Shown here piece by piece: positions 10,383 to 23,654 of a stretch of 64,000 nt of DNA. Positions within the stretch are counted from its first letter, which is position 1. The number at the start of each line of letters is the position of its first letter. Source of the DNA: Mansonella perstans (lineage: Eukaryota; Nematoda; Chromadorea; Rhabditida; Onchocercidae); the NCBI GenBank assembly GCA_037074765.1, contig JBAMDO010000136.1:1-64000 (forward strand), written 5' to 3'. The notes below the pieces were generated by a model. That model saw nothing but the letters and a program-made list of their open reading frames with translations. It was not told the origin of the DNA and made no database searches. The translations under genes and the position numbers were made by a program.

Positions 10383-13300
10383 ATGGAAAAAATTGAAATG
10401 CAGCCATGGTATTTAGGATTTTTGACAAGGTAAGTAAGAATTATCAGGCTAATTACAGTAGCATGCACGATCAATATGTTGACATTGATGGAAACATAAA
10501 ATACAACTGCAAATGGGGTAAATTTATGAGATGAACCAAATAAAAAAACCTATTTATTATATTGGTAGAAAAAAAAAGTAAATCTCACTGTTGATTTGAG
10601 GAATAGTCAAATAACTAGTCTGATCCTACTTTGAATCATTTCTGCTCAGATCATTTATAATTCTCATAACTCTCATAGTTAATTAGAACCAGAGCCAAAA
10701 GATTGGTTTTTTGATCTTATACTTTCTAGGGAACATATAGTATCACATTTATCAAAACCGGGTGATTGGTGTGTCCGTAGATCGGGTTCTAGTACAAAGC
10801 GTTTTTTAACTGTCATCACGAAGATCGATGAAAAGAATGTGCGTGAATTTAAACTTGTTTATGTGGAAAATTTGAAAGGTACCAATTTACAAAAATGAGA
10901 AAGAGAAGGAATTTAATTATTTAAAATATGAACTAATACCTCTATTACTACCTGTAAAATATCTAATTAATAGTATTTTAATACAAGAAGGAATAGCAAA
11001 AAGCTAATTAATTATTATCAGATTAAGCAGCACTAAGAAGAGAGTGTTGACAATGAAACAACAATTTGTTATTGGATCTTTGAGTTTGTTAAATTTATTC
11101 GAGGATAAGTTGAAAGAATTTTTCATGATAACCATAGTACTCATAAGAATAGAATATACTTCCTGTTAACTCTAAACTTTACTAGTTAATTGGTTAATTA
11201 CAGGATGGACTTTAATAGAGATGAATAATACAAATACTAATGATAATGAATTGATCACATATGGATCAATCCTTGAACTTTTATCAAGCGAATCAAGTTT
11301 CTGCCAAAAAGTTTCTTTTTCAAAACTTTTTATTTTTAAAAAAATTATTTAATGATGTGGAAAAGAAAAATCAAACAAATTAAAATCCTTATCACTGAAA
11401 CATTAGCATGACAATTAATTTGATATATAATCGAGCTATAATCCATAAAATTCAATTAATAAATTCATTATAATAATAATTAATTGGAAATTCTTCTGAT
11501 TTCGATTTACGCCAAGAATACATTTATTTGATAGGATTTTTGAATTGCGAAAAAAAAAATCCAACTACATCACAAATCCATTATCATTAAATTAAAAGCA
11601 TGATAATTAAATAATTATTTATCAAGTTATAACCCTTAATTATATTTTAAGTCATTAGCTAAGTGGTTGCTTACAGAAATAGTTTTTTGTTCTTTATTGA
11701 ATTTCAATAGCTTTCATTAATCACCAATCAATTTTATTTCAGTTTATTTTAATTTTATTTTATTTCAATTTTTTGCTAGCATAATTTTGGTTTTTCAACA
11801 CTTGGTGATAAATTGCTGCCGTGTAACTTCCTACCTTCATTAATTCTCAGCTTTAGTTTGTTATCACTAATAAACTTCATCTGTTTTTTTCTCTTACTAG
11901 ATGAATTTACGACATCCAATTAAACGACCCGATTATCTGTTAGATGATGAAAATTTGACAATGACAGATAATAAATTAGGTGAAGGACATTATGCAAAAG
12001 TATTCAAAGGAAAGCTCAAATTAGACGGTCAGTGACAAATGAATTATCATTTTGCAAATTTGCATAAATAAATTATTTGAAATTAGCATGTGTTCAATGT
12101 TGTTTACCACTCGTAAAAGAAAGTAAAAAGAAAAATGAAAGTATCAAAAGCTTTTTTTTGATATAAATTGAAAATTTAACTATTTAACAATTGTCATTAA
12201 TTTTCCTGAAGGTTTCAAATCCAATTTTTAGGAGGAAATCCTTGGAATTAAATTTACTTTGAGCTATTTGTATAAACAGATATGCAAAAGGAATTTTTTA
12301 ACCATTAAATTTTATCTAGCTTATCTTAATAATTTCTATTGATTAGAAAAACTATTACAAAAGCTGACGAATCAATTAATTGTTAGAAAATTAAAGAGTG
12401 GTAGTAATGAGTAAATTCTTAAAAGTTATCAAGTGATAAGCGCTAAGTGATTCATTAACTGTCTTCTTAAATACATTATTATTGGCTAAAGTGAAATTTA
12501 ATTATAAATTTCATTTAACATTTAAGAAAGCTTGGAAAAAAATTATCTTTAATGAAGAATATTTTAATCAACTTATCCTTCCAATCATTTCATTCTACTC
12601 AAACTTTTAGCATCACCTAAGGTAAATCTTTATTTACCTTTTTCTTGGGCCTTTACAGCTTCATTTTTCTGTCCAATATTTAATCAGAGTTAGAAATAGC
12701 GATGAATAAAACTTGGAGGCATTAGAACTACAGTTGTCACAACTGTAGTTCTAATTTTTCCTCTGCAGGTGAAGAAATTAATGTTGCGGTGAAGTGTTGC
12801 TTGCAAGTCGATGAAATTAACATTACCGATAAGCGACCCGCTGAAGATATCATCAAAATTAAACTTACACAATCACAAATGATCGCAGAAGCTCGATTAG
12901 TTAGCAATTTTATGCATGAAAATATCATTAAAATATATGGTGTAGTGTGTAATTTTGCACCTATTAAGGTATGTCCAATTAATTTACTAAATATTTTCTG
13001 CGAACTTTTTTTCATTTGAATAAAGTATTAATTTACGTACCAAATAATTTTATTGATTAAACTTGATCCATTTGTCAAATAATTTTATTAATGTTTCCAC
13101 AAATTTTTTCCTCAAAGTTAAAAATCTTTGATGAAATATATTTTTAAATTTCAATCTACAGTAATATCCATGGATAATAGGAGCTTACTTTTCATTATTC
13201 AAAATTTTCTTTTTTATTACTCATTTCATTAAGAATTTTAGGTTTAACTTCCAAATTCTCATCAAATAATAAATTCCCAGTAGTAAATTAATATCGCATA

Positions 13301-16300
13301 GTTGGCCAATAAAAATATTATTTGGCTAATAATGCTCACGAATGTTTTTCCGGATTCAGATTGTGTAAAGTTCTTGGGAATTCTCACCAACATTTTCAAT
13401 GTTTGATGAATATTGCGCATATCACGCCTTCCACATAAAATATTCTCATGTAAACTTAATTTGACTTCATTACAGGTCGTAATGGAATATTGTCCCGGTG
13501 GTTCGCTAAAAAATTTACTTATCAAACATAAAGAAACAATCAAAAATGAAGAACGAAATATATTTTTATTTGAAGCAGCCAAAGCATTACGACATCTTCA
13601 ATTTAAAAAATGTGTTCACAGGTGGTAAGAAAGTTATTGTTTTCCAAATGACACTTGGCATTTAATTTATTTTCCAGATGATGCTTACATTTCACGAATG
13701 ATTTGATACAAAATGATAATTTGACAGTAGCATTCCTTACGATGGCAATAATTTTAGGGATGTTGCTGCCAGGAATTGTTTAATTGGAAATAATGGTTCG
13801 CTAAAACTATCTGATTTTGGTTTAAGCAGACATTTGAAGGATTTGAAGTAAGTAATTTTACCAAAGTTACTTAAATAAATACTTATATAATATAGAAAAT
13901 TATTCCCTTATGCATTTGACGAGACATACGTGGAGAATGATAATTGTGATTATGATTGTGATAACTGCGATTATGATTCCAAACAATTGTGTTTATGGTG
14001 AAAGTGAATATGATTAGTAATGCTCGAATATTTATTTTATCTTCAAGTACGATCTACCACTTAAAATGCATATTTGAAAATATTCATTTAATTAACAACT
14101 AATTCCTATGACATGATGTTCTACGAAGCGATGAGGGTGATTCGCAATCAATCGCATTATTACTTCCAATTATTACTTCCATTATTACTTCCTATTATTT
14201 CCTCTTTCAGAGAACTATCCAGTGAAGATGAATATATTGCTTGGCCAATACCATGGATGGCACCAGAAACACTATCACGAAAGCCGAAATTTACAACAAA
14301 AAGTGATGTTTACTCGTTTGGAATTTTAATTTATGAGGTATTCAAATTTCATCTTTCATTTGTTGAATAATTACCATTAGAAAAATCGAATTTCACTGAC
14401 AGGATAGGAATTTAAGGATATATAATCTTTCCGGATTTCTTGCCATTATTTCATCTTTCATTTATAAATTTTAGATTAAACTATCCTGAAACCCACTGAA
14501 AAGAAAAATTTACAAATGAAAGATGAAGAAAGAAAAATTACATTACAAATTTCAATATATGGAATTAATCTGGGACAAAAAGAGACTAGTGTTACGAAAG
14601 AATAGAACATATAAGACTAGTAACATAAAAGACTAGGACCTGGAAGACTAGTACAGTGGTAAATGTGATAATGCGTTCAGTCCAAATTCCTTTTGGAATT
14701 CAAACACTTTGCGCATTTTTTCGTTCTTCACGCTATTTGAGCCTTTCTTTCAATTTAAAAACAAATAAATACGTGTTGGTTTAATGGGTTAAACTAATTT
14801 AAGGTCTATTCATGTGGTGATAAGCCATGGCCTGATATTGCTGTGGTTCAGGATATCATACCACTTGTAAGAAAAGGACAAATTATGGCCACACCATCAT
14901 TGTTAAATGACAAGAAAATCGAAGAGGCTTTTTTAATATTTTTCATTACATTTAACTAATTTTGAACTATTTCTCATATGTTTAATATTTTGAAGCTTAT
15001 GGTCCAGAAAATAATATAGGTTCTATATTCAACAAATAAGGAAACATCCCTGATAACTCGGTGCTGTTGATAACCCTCATAGCTTACTCATTCAATTTTC
15101 TACCAAATGTTCATTTGGCTCGCAGTACTATTAAGGCAAATAAATACATAGCGCTTAAAATGGAACTAAATTGACTGACGACGTTAATAAATAAGAGTAG
15201 CAACTAATTTGTTCAATGTAATTTTGCTACTGTTCAAAATTTCGTGGATAATTTTGCAGATTATGCGCCAATGTTGGAAACGGAAAGCGATGGAAAGGCC
15301 TGATTTTATCGAAATTGTCAAAAAGTTTCGTACAGTATTGCAATCACAAAAGGTTTGCACAATCGTTCACTGTTCGTCTGTTAGCTAGAAATTATATGAA
15401 ATCAATTTTCAATAAATGTAAATTCCTCTGTGACTACATCTCATTAGCAGCCATGAATTCTGAAATAATTTCAGAAACAGACCTTGAGATCTGTTTTTCT
15501 CCCCAATTTTAAACTTATCCATAATATTTCCAATACGTAATAATTTCAAAAAAAAAAAAAAAAAAAAAGAAAATTGCACTAGTAAATTAGCATTGCAATT
15601 GAAATTATTCCACATTCATACATTTTATTTTATATCCACAGATATGAGCATTTAAAGAAATAACAACAAAGAAATGCTGAAAAAGAAGCAACAGAATGGC
15701 CAACTTTTAGCATAGTCAACTAAACCGACAAATATTTCCGTAGAAATTTCCTAAAAAAAAAAATTAGCATCTTCTCTTCACCAGAAGATGACGGGAATCA
15801 TTTCATTTCTAATGTAAACAATGATGCACAAGTCTGTGTAAACGAGATACCTATATGCCAATACGATTTTGCCATGATCCGTATCATGAAGATACCAATG
15901 ATAAAATGTTAATATCTGCAGTATATTTAACAGGACAAAAAAAAAATTAAAAAATCGGAAATCAATACTTTGAATTTTAATTTATTCTTTCAATTAGATT
16001 TTTTAAAGTAAAATAAAAAATGAATGATATTTTCAGTTACCAACAGGACAAGATCGTATTGTAGGTATACTAGAAGGAATTGATTCATCGAAGAATTTAA
16101 TCAGTCTAGAGGAAAATTCACCGGATAGTTTGTTAGCAAAACAGCTTGAAATTAATAATGTAAGAGCAATCAGTGTTTTTTCTCTTCTTGCTATATTAAG
16201 TCATGAATGTCGTTTTAGTTTAGTTGATAAATTCAAAATTATTATCCTTTTGTTTGGACTTATTGAAATTTATAGTGAACATTAAAATATTTTACTAATT

Positions 16301-17208
16301 AAATGTGAAAGTAAATTAGAATAATTTTCAAATTAAAAACATTGGGGTCATGACTGATTGACCTTTATCTAACAAATTTATACATACGAATAAACTTAAA
16401 CAAAAAAAAAAAAAAAAAAAAAACACCAATTATAATTGACCATTATTCATCTTGATGACTTTCTATCATTCTATATACAGATTTTTCCACTTAAATTAGA
16501 AATAAGATGAGAGCTTATTGGTGTGTTATTGTTGTTGCTGTTGAAACTATTGTAGGAATTATTTCTTTTCATAAAATTCTTAGATTATTTTTTGCCAAAA
16601 AAAGAACAACCATTAAATTTAGAAAGCAAATCAAAGGATATCAGAAAGAACCCAAGAGACAAGTATGACATTAATAAGAGATGAAGCCCATGCTTCAGCT
16701 CCCAATTTAAAGGTATTTAATTTTTTTAAAATTTTTTGCATAATCATTTCATCTAGTTTTGGATGAATTAAATCATGGGAAAAAACAAATGTAAATGGAA
16801 CAGAGAATAGAGTGGAAAAAGATTGTGCACAAGGAAATTTTCTAAGTCATCAATTTCATTCTACCTACCTCAAATAATTCGAAGTCGCTAAACACATAGC
16901 TCTAGATTTGAATAAAAATTGCGCAAATCAGTTGTGAATTCTCTTCTATGCAGATACACAAACAGCATATACAAATGGCAAAAAAGAAAACCTCAGTGAA
17001 AAAACGATCAGTATCATTAGCAAAGCTCGAAAAGCGGCACAAACGCAAGTCGGCAAAAGCTATCCGTGATACACAATCTGGAGAAGCTTTCAGGAAAAAT
17101 TTTCAAAAATGGATAGGATCAATGATAGTTAAACGTAAGGCACAACTTAGCCAAAAGAAAAATCCAAACAAACAAACACAGGACAAACCATCAGATTCTG
17201 CATTGTAA
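10383..17208 (+). CDS. SH2-domain non-receptor tyrosine kinase, Fer/Fes-type nematode family
   Basis: Phosphorylates protein tyrosines. Thirteen exons: 10383-10429, 10730-10878, 11204-11310, 11901-12027, 12769-12968, 13476-13621, 13758-13847, 14211-14337, 14804-14926, 15260-15352, 16037-16159, 16623-16712, 16954-17208, giving 558 residues. An SH2 domain starts at Trp9 (WYLGFLTREHI) and keeps the phosphotyrosine Arg (GDWCVRRS). The kinase domain follows: Gly loop LGEGHYAKV (about 127), VAVK Lys152, HRDVAARN (about 258-265), SDFG (about 277-280), WMAPE, SDVYSFG and the final CWKRKAMERPDF helix. The order SH2-kinase without F-BAR fits the large nematode Fer-like group. Unusual is a 155-residue tail ending in an 85-residue Lys/Arg-rich exon. 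The exon ending at 14926 lacks a GT donor: the best alignment needs GAG|GC, which is a weak site. Exons other than that junction are well supported. Confidence 0.88.
12721..12755. repeat. Perfect 17-bp palindrome in kinase intron
   Basis: ATTAGAACTACAGTTGT, one C, then its exact reverse complement. The arms match at every base, and the structure ends 13 bases before the acceptor of the exon at 12769. It would fold as a hairpin near the 3' splice site. Confidence 0.95.
14927..15259 (+). other. Kinase intron 9, candidate GC-AG intron with weak donor
   Basis: The kinase helix needs residues ending ...DKKIEE to join directly to IMRQCW, as in other tyrosine kinases. The first bases after GAG are GCTTTT. 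No GT donor in phase 0 between the conserved segment and the in-frame TAA would keep the domain. Either this is a poor GC donor or the site is mutated. Confidence 0.4.
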
Positions 17209-17834
17209 GATGTGCTGTGAGAATTTTAAAAAATATCAATAAGTTCAATTTATGTTAACTCTATTGTCCAGATAAACAAATGTTCAGTTTTAATTTAATC
17301 ATACTTCCATTAAACTGCAACATGCCAATCCAAATCTTATACCCCTAATCTAATTCGTTAGAATTTTAAGTTAAAGTTTACCGTCCTCTTCCTTATATAT
17401 CTTTAATAAGCAGTTTTAGCAATAAATCCTCTGTTAACCCTGCATATGCCCATAACTCGAACCAAGATACTGTAGAAGAATATATAGTTGGAAAAACTAT
17501 TTGAAGAAACATTCATTCTATCTGAATCGCACATAAACGATCGATAACAATTTGGTTCATATGAAGCATAAAAATAATTGCAATTCGTAGAATTTTCACT
17601 GAATTCATCTCAATCTTTTCTCAAGCAAACAAAACTTTCAAGATATCGCAAGTATAAGTATCTACAAATCTAAGTACATTCCAAAGACATTAAAAATAAA
17701 ATAACAAATAGGTCAAAGTTGATCTGAATATTTGATTTGAAAACACACAGTAAAAATAACTGTGAAAAAAGACACCATGGAAATCACTGAAATTAAATAA
17801 AAATGAGATCAAGCAGAATTAATCTGTTCCAAAA
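17209..17834. other. Convergent intergenic spacer
   Basis: Lies between the 3' ends of the kinase (+) and the MBT gene (-). It contains AATAAA at 17421-17426 on the plus strand, suitable for the kinase. I found no obvious signal for the MBT gene and no other feature. Confidence 0.5.
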
Positions 17835-20800
17835 TTATTCCTTCCATGCTTTCTTTCTTTTTTTCTTCGGCACATGCAAAAATTTCGGTTCATGCGGTGC
17901 TTCCAGTTTATAACCATGCATTTCACACCAGCCAAGAGGAAAAATGTTCGCTGATCTGAAATAAATTGACTTAAAAAAATAATTATTAAGGATACCATTT
18001 TCATAATTCAAAACGATAAACGATTCATAGTTATATCTCAACGACCAACATTCCAAGTCATTTGAGAATTATAAAACATTGTAAATATTATCATTTTGAA
18101 CTATGATAAAATGCAACAATGAAAATGAAGACCTGATTCAAAAACTAAAATCCGATTATTATTTAATTATGAAAATGTATAAGTTTGTTTACCGTCAATC
18201 ACTGAAAGAAATATTGTACCTATAATCAAATAGCTGATCGTAACTGCTACCCCATCCATCATACCCGATTCGTAGCAGTCTTCCGTGGTGACTTATTATC
18301 GTTGCAGGACAAATCAAATGTGGTTCACACATATCAACTGCTTCCAGTTTTGCTCCAATCTTTGCAAATTTGATATATATTTTAGTAAAGTTATGAATGA
18401 GCGTATTACTACGAGACATACTTGTAAAGAAACTTATACGGATTGAAACAGAAATGAATTTAAAAATGAATTTCTCAAAATCCTGAAAATCAACAACTCC
18501 AAAAGACCTCACTACAATCCGCTCAGATCCTTTGCTTCTTTATTCCATTCCATATTCTGTGTGATACTATTTGAAAATTTTGAAAACTGGATGATTGTAA
18601 CACAATTTCCCAATACTGATAATAAAAATAAACCTTAAAATTGCTTAAAACATTATTGCTGAATGTACTGAAAAGCTGTTCGGGTGCAGCAATAGCACCA
18701 GATTGCCTCAAATAAACAGCCCAGTCAAAAGCTCCTGAAGAACTCTATTTTGAAAAAGAACTTCGAAGTTCAACAATGCTTTCATATTTCATATATTCTA
18801 AACTATTTCATAATTTAACTCGTATCAAACACTATTAAATTCCAACCATCCTTAAAAGATTAGATTTAAGAATCAGTAGTAGTAAATATTTTTTTTTTGA
18901 ATTTCGATAATAAGGCTGTTTTTCAAAATGAATAATAATGAATCTACATCAGATGAGAACTGCTGCAATACACTGGAAATAAAAGATTTTCTTATTCCTA
19001 TTTCAACATTTTCTTCTTATTTCATTCTAAAAATCTTTCATCTGTACATCAGACTGAAAAAATATATTAAATACCTATACTTTTCGGTCCCTTCAATTTT
19101 ATTTTATATTTAGCCGCATAACCGACAGGAAACAGTAACTCTGAGGTGGAATGTAGTGGCACTGGTTTATCCATCATTTCCTCACCATCAAAACCGATCT
19201 GCATAACTGCGCATAATAGAGAAAATGTAGATAAATGAGGACAAGCTTAATTTATTCGGAAAAAAAATCTCTCACCAAAATCCATTTATTTTTTATTGAG
19301 AGAACTGGAACTAATTATGGAAATTTCAGAATGCAGATATCAAGAGAACCTACAAATTACTTCCAACATTCTGAATCCACTGTCTGATTCGATTACTAAA
19401 GAAAAAAAATACTTAAAATGAAACACCAACTTTGAGAAAGCCATTTCCCATAACTTCGATAACAGTTGCTACTCGTAATTCTTTCCAGGTACCCAGTGGA
19501 TCCAGCACTTCCAACTTCATTCCTTTTTCCCATGTAATGTCACCTTCCTCAGCTTCTGCTTCGAAAGCTGTTATGGACAGGAATAGATTCGTATCATGCT
19601 TTTCACATGAGCTGATATCTGATTCCTTAAACATGGGGGCCGTATTTTGAAATTTAAATTAATTCGAAGAATTTCACTTTTTCTTTGAAAAATACAGGAA
19701 ACAACGGTATCTGAAAAAGCACATGAAAAAACGCATCTATCAAAGAATTTAAGAAAAAAGGACAAACTTAGTAAGTTCAATTAATTTAAGATGCATACTA
19801 TTATCAGACTGAAAAAATAACTGAAACAGAAAGATTGCCCTTTGTCAACCCAGCCGTAAAGTGCTTAAGAATAAGAAAAGGTCAGGATATATCTCAACTT
19901 AAGATGTCGAGATGCACAGCAAGTCCTGTTCAAGACTTTGAAAAAGTATAAGCACCGTAGTTCCAATCAAAGTCTTTCCAGCTACAGCGAAATTGACATT
20001 TAAGTCCGATAAAAAAATAACCGATTTTAAAATAACGTTTTTTGTATACTCCATATAATCATCATTTGCTTCCAGTTTATATCCAACTTTTAGCGCCCAT
20101 CCAACATCAAAGATTAATGGTGAATCTTGATCCATCCAAACTCCTTCACTAATCTATAATAGAATACTAGCAATTCATAATGTTTCAAAAACATTTAAGA
20201 AATTGTGAAATTGTTCAAATCACAACAAAATCACAACTATTAACAATCCATCCATTTTCATAAAGCAAAAACCTTACTTGATTATCACTGTAATCAATTG
20301 TAAATTGATCAAGAAACTTCTGACATGGACGCACACGTATTCGCGTAGCAATCACTTTTTCCACACATGCTGGACGAACTCTCAAAGAAATTACTGAATC
20401 TAACAATTCTACATAATCGTCCTCCTGAAATATTAATATTCAATCAAGAAGTATACAATTTCTTTTATATCAATTAATTAGATATAAACTGACCAACGCG
20501 ATTTTTATTTCAATTAGATAAATATAAACTGACTAACTACCCAAATATCTCGAACCCTCTCCCACATCAATAAATTCAGTATATTTAACAAGTGAATAGC
20601 TTTATTGCCAAATACAATTCACTACTGAATTAATTGTTGGCATAGAGGCAACGAATCTAATTCACATTTCTAACTGATAAGAAGCTAATCTTTTAGTCAA
20701 TGATTAATCAATGAGAATGGTTCTGTATAATACCATCAAAGTTACCAATAAGAAATCTGATAAAATTTTATCTTTTCTTCCTATCCACAAACCTTAAATT

Positions 20801-23366
20801 TATGGACACTCAGTTTTCGAATTTGTATTTCCGGCCAGTTGAGAGCAATAGTTCTATAAGTATGTATCTGGCAAACAATGTACTTCCGCCAATTCGACTG
20901 CCGTTTATGAATTAATTCTGGCGGTACCAAAGCTCGAGTTTCAGTTTTCTCTGCGCAATAACCTGAAAAAAAATTGTAGTAAAGTATAAGCGTCCTATTC
21001 TCACCAACACTGATGATAACTATAAAAAGTGCACAAAATCTCTTTGCTATTGTTAGGGCCAATTAGGCACTTAATTTATATCCTATCCAATTGTTCCAAA
21101 TCACAAGAAGAAATGTTCTTTCTCTCGACCTTCAATTAAAACTAAGATTGAAAAATTAAAACTAAATACTCCAACTTGCGTACTTGCATATAAAGTCTTC
21201 TAACCATACTTTTCAAGGTTTTTCTTATGTTGGGATGTAATAAAAATGCTCCAAAAACGGATAAATATTCATTAAAAACTTTTCAAGTTAGAGTATAAAA
21301 TGTATGTGTACTTTAATTGATATATATGCAGTGGTTCCATAGAGTTATTAACAAGGGATACGAGGACATTTATTCACTTACTTTTTCAATTGCAGTTGTT
21401 TTGAGTATTTTATCAACTCTACATTCCCCTAGGAATGTTAACAAGTTTGTCAAGTCTTACCTTCCTGGAAAATCTTTTATCGAGAATTGAAGTCTAGAGA
21501 TAGTTTCATTTCCCTAATAATAAAAACTGATTTTCAAATCATTTAAACTTAACAATTCCCAAGTGCTACTCGATATTGCGGTTTGATTTTGAATATTTAC
21601 AACAAGGAATGTCTAGAAGATAATAGTTATTGAAAAGGAATTGTTTGTAATTCATATAACTAACTGCTATATAAAAATGAAATAGACAACACTGTACTAC
21701 TTTTAGAGAAAATTTCTTATTAAAATTCCTTACAAACAACAGTCGAAACTACGGAAAGTGACCTAAATTAACGCATTATTTCGCTTAAGTCTAATACATG
21801 AGGATGTTCAGTTAACCTAGTTAGAAATCTAGAAAAAAATTCGAAATGCCTATGCAAATTTTTGAAAAACTCTTTTTACTATACATATAAAACCAACTAA
21901 ATTAGTCTCCCGCTATAGATGATAAAGATAAGTTATTCAATTCAGTAATGAATGATAAAATCAATGTATTCAAAAAATTTCACAAAGATAAAAAAAAAAG
22001 TTGATCAAGTTTGTGCTGGATTATAGTAGAAAAGAATTAATAATCAAAGCAAGGAAGGGAAAAAAAAGCTCGAAAAAAATATAACATAATTTACCGACAG
22101 GTTTAATATCTTCAGAACCGATATTGACCCAAAAATCATATGCGTTATCACCTGCTTCATCCATTCCCTCATATCGAAGCAACAAACGATAACCCGCAAC
22201 CTAGAAACTGTATAATCATATTTAAAGGGACAGTATGAAAAAACTTTGAAAAAATCTCTTAAAATTTCTATTGCAGTTGTGAACTTTTTGATCAAAAATC
22301 TATTATGTTTGTACAACCAACTTTCATCACTCGAGCAAACCAATATAACTTCATGGGTCCAGACTTGTAATTATAATCACCATGTAATGCTACCTCAATC
22401 TGGAAAAAAAAGGAGTTCAAAGAATAATGACAGCATTTATAATTACGATGAAATATTACTTAAAATTAACCAAAACACTTGAAGAAGAAACATCACATAT
22501 TACACATCAGTACTTCTTGCATTTCTTTAAATATTTGAAATCCTTTCCTGATATCATATTTTTTGGATTTCAGGGTTTCAGAAAGTATTTCCGGATTCCG
22601 GGAAATCGTGATATATGTTCAAAAAACGAGCATATTTTTTGGACAATAATAACTAGAGTAATAGAAATATTTCTATTTGTAACAGAACAATTATCATAAT
22701 TACCTAAGTTCAAGTATAGAACTATAAAAGTAGAGATTAAAATTTAGAAATCAGCTGAGTTTTAAAAAATTAATTTAAAAAAAAATAAAACTAGAACTTG
22801 CCTTAACACCTGTATCAATATACTTCATGTATTCAGCAAATGGTGCCTGATAAAAATATTCCACTGGTACAACATAGACAGGACAACGTGAATTAACATC
22901 ACCAACTTGATTCAGTTTTACCAGTGTTTTTTGCAGGAATTCATTCCAATGGTAGCTATCCACTACTGATTCTTGCTCAACCACTGGTATTATGGAACGA
23001 TAACGTACAAATTTTGATGGCATCGTTAAATCTGAAAAAAAAAAAAAAAAAAAATTAATTAATGAACATCTAGTACTGTCATCAATTGTCAATAAAAAAC
23101 AATTTCCAAGTTATTTTCTTTGCTATTTTTAAGCATATCTCTTTATAAATCATTTAAAGGATTAGCTTATTGTTAAATTTTATCTAATATAATTACAAAA
23201 TGATTTATTGTCATCTATGCCAATGGATTGAACATTTCTACTAACTGTCACTCGAAATGTCAATCTACTGTTATCCAGCAAATTTAGAAATCTTTGGACA
23301 AATGTTGAAATTTTTTTACAAACTTCAATCAATAATCTTTGTTCATTAATTTTTTCAAATAGTAAT
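17835..23366 (-). CDS. Four-MBT-repeat chromatin protein (LIN-61/L3MBTL2/SFMBT-like), 5' end uncertain
   Basis: MBT proteins read lower-methylated lysines on histones and repress transcription in the nucleus. Exons in transcript order (plus-strand numbering): 23366-23197, 23031-22802, 22200-22095, 20962-20793, 20424-20278, 20153-20037, 19625-19427, 19206-19075, 18734-18634, 18359-18220, 17955-17835; all phases agree. Repeat 1 includes YHWNEFLQKT, RLLLRYEG, DFWVNIGSEDIKPVGYC. Repeat 2 includes NWRKYIVCQI and ends VGWALKVGYKLEA, where GWC has become GWA. Repeat 3 has WEKGMKLEVLDPLG, RVATVIEV and IGFDGEE. Repeat 4 is the most canonical: GAFDWAVYLRQSGAIAAPEQLF, KIGAKLEAVD, IGYDGW, IFPLGWCEMHGYKL. 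It ends with a basic KKKRKK tail. The intron after 22802 starts with GC (AAG|GCAAGT). The first listed exon is supported only by phase and composition; an ATG at 23021-23023 could be the start instead. The repeat count favours a LIN-61 or L3MBTL2 type. Confidence 0.85.
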
Positions 23367-23551
23367 CTAAAAAAAAAGACACATACACACACAATTTTCC
23401 ATTGTTATACCTACAGCCTTTTATCCATCTTCACCCTATTTTTACAACAAACCAATGGTGATGGCATTACGGTCACTTTACAGTATCTTTCCAGTAGCAG
23501 ATACAAATTTAAAAATTATTTAAAATTTAACAGTTGAAACAACTACTCTAC

Positions 23552-23654
23552 CCGTAAATTTATTACACACTTTGCAGCAAAACACTATAGATGGATTATA
23601 TATGAATATATTGAAACTTTGTAGCCAAATTATTGGTGCATCGTCACTATAAAC
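23552..23654 (-). CDS. Possible further upstream exon of the MBT gene (Cys-rich)
   Basis: Between a TTTTAAAG acceptor and a GG|GTAGAG donor the minus strand is open and encodes a segment with VFCCKVCNKFT. A CxxC of this kind would fit half of the FCS-type zinc finger found N-terminal to MBT repeats in L3MBTL2. However, the donor phase does not match the next listed exon, and I could not place the missing piece between them. Treat as a candidate only. Confidence 0.3.

Noticed and set aside
19413..19650. Plus-strand open frame opposite the MBT gene
   Set aside because: It is a shadow of the minus-strand MBT exon at 19427-19625, which shows clear domain motifs.
23400..23520. Minus-strand stretch with ERYCKVTVMP as a missing piece of an FCS finger
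   Set aside because: No acceptor/donor pair gives a phase that joins both neighbouring exons without a stop.
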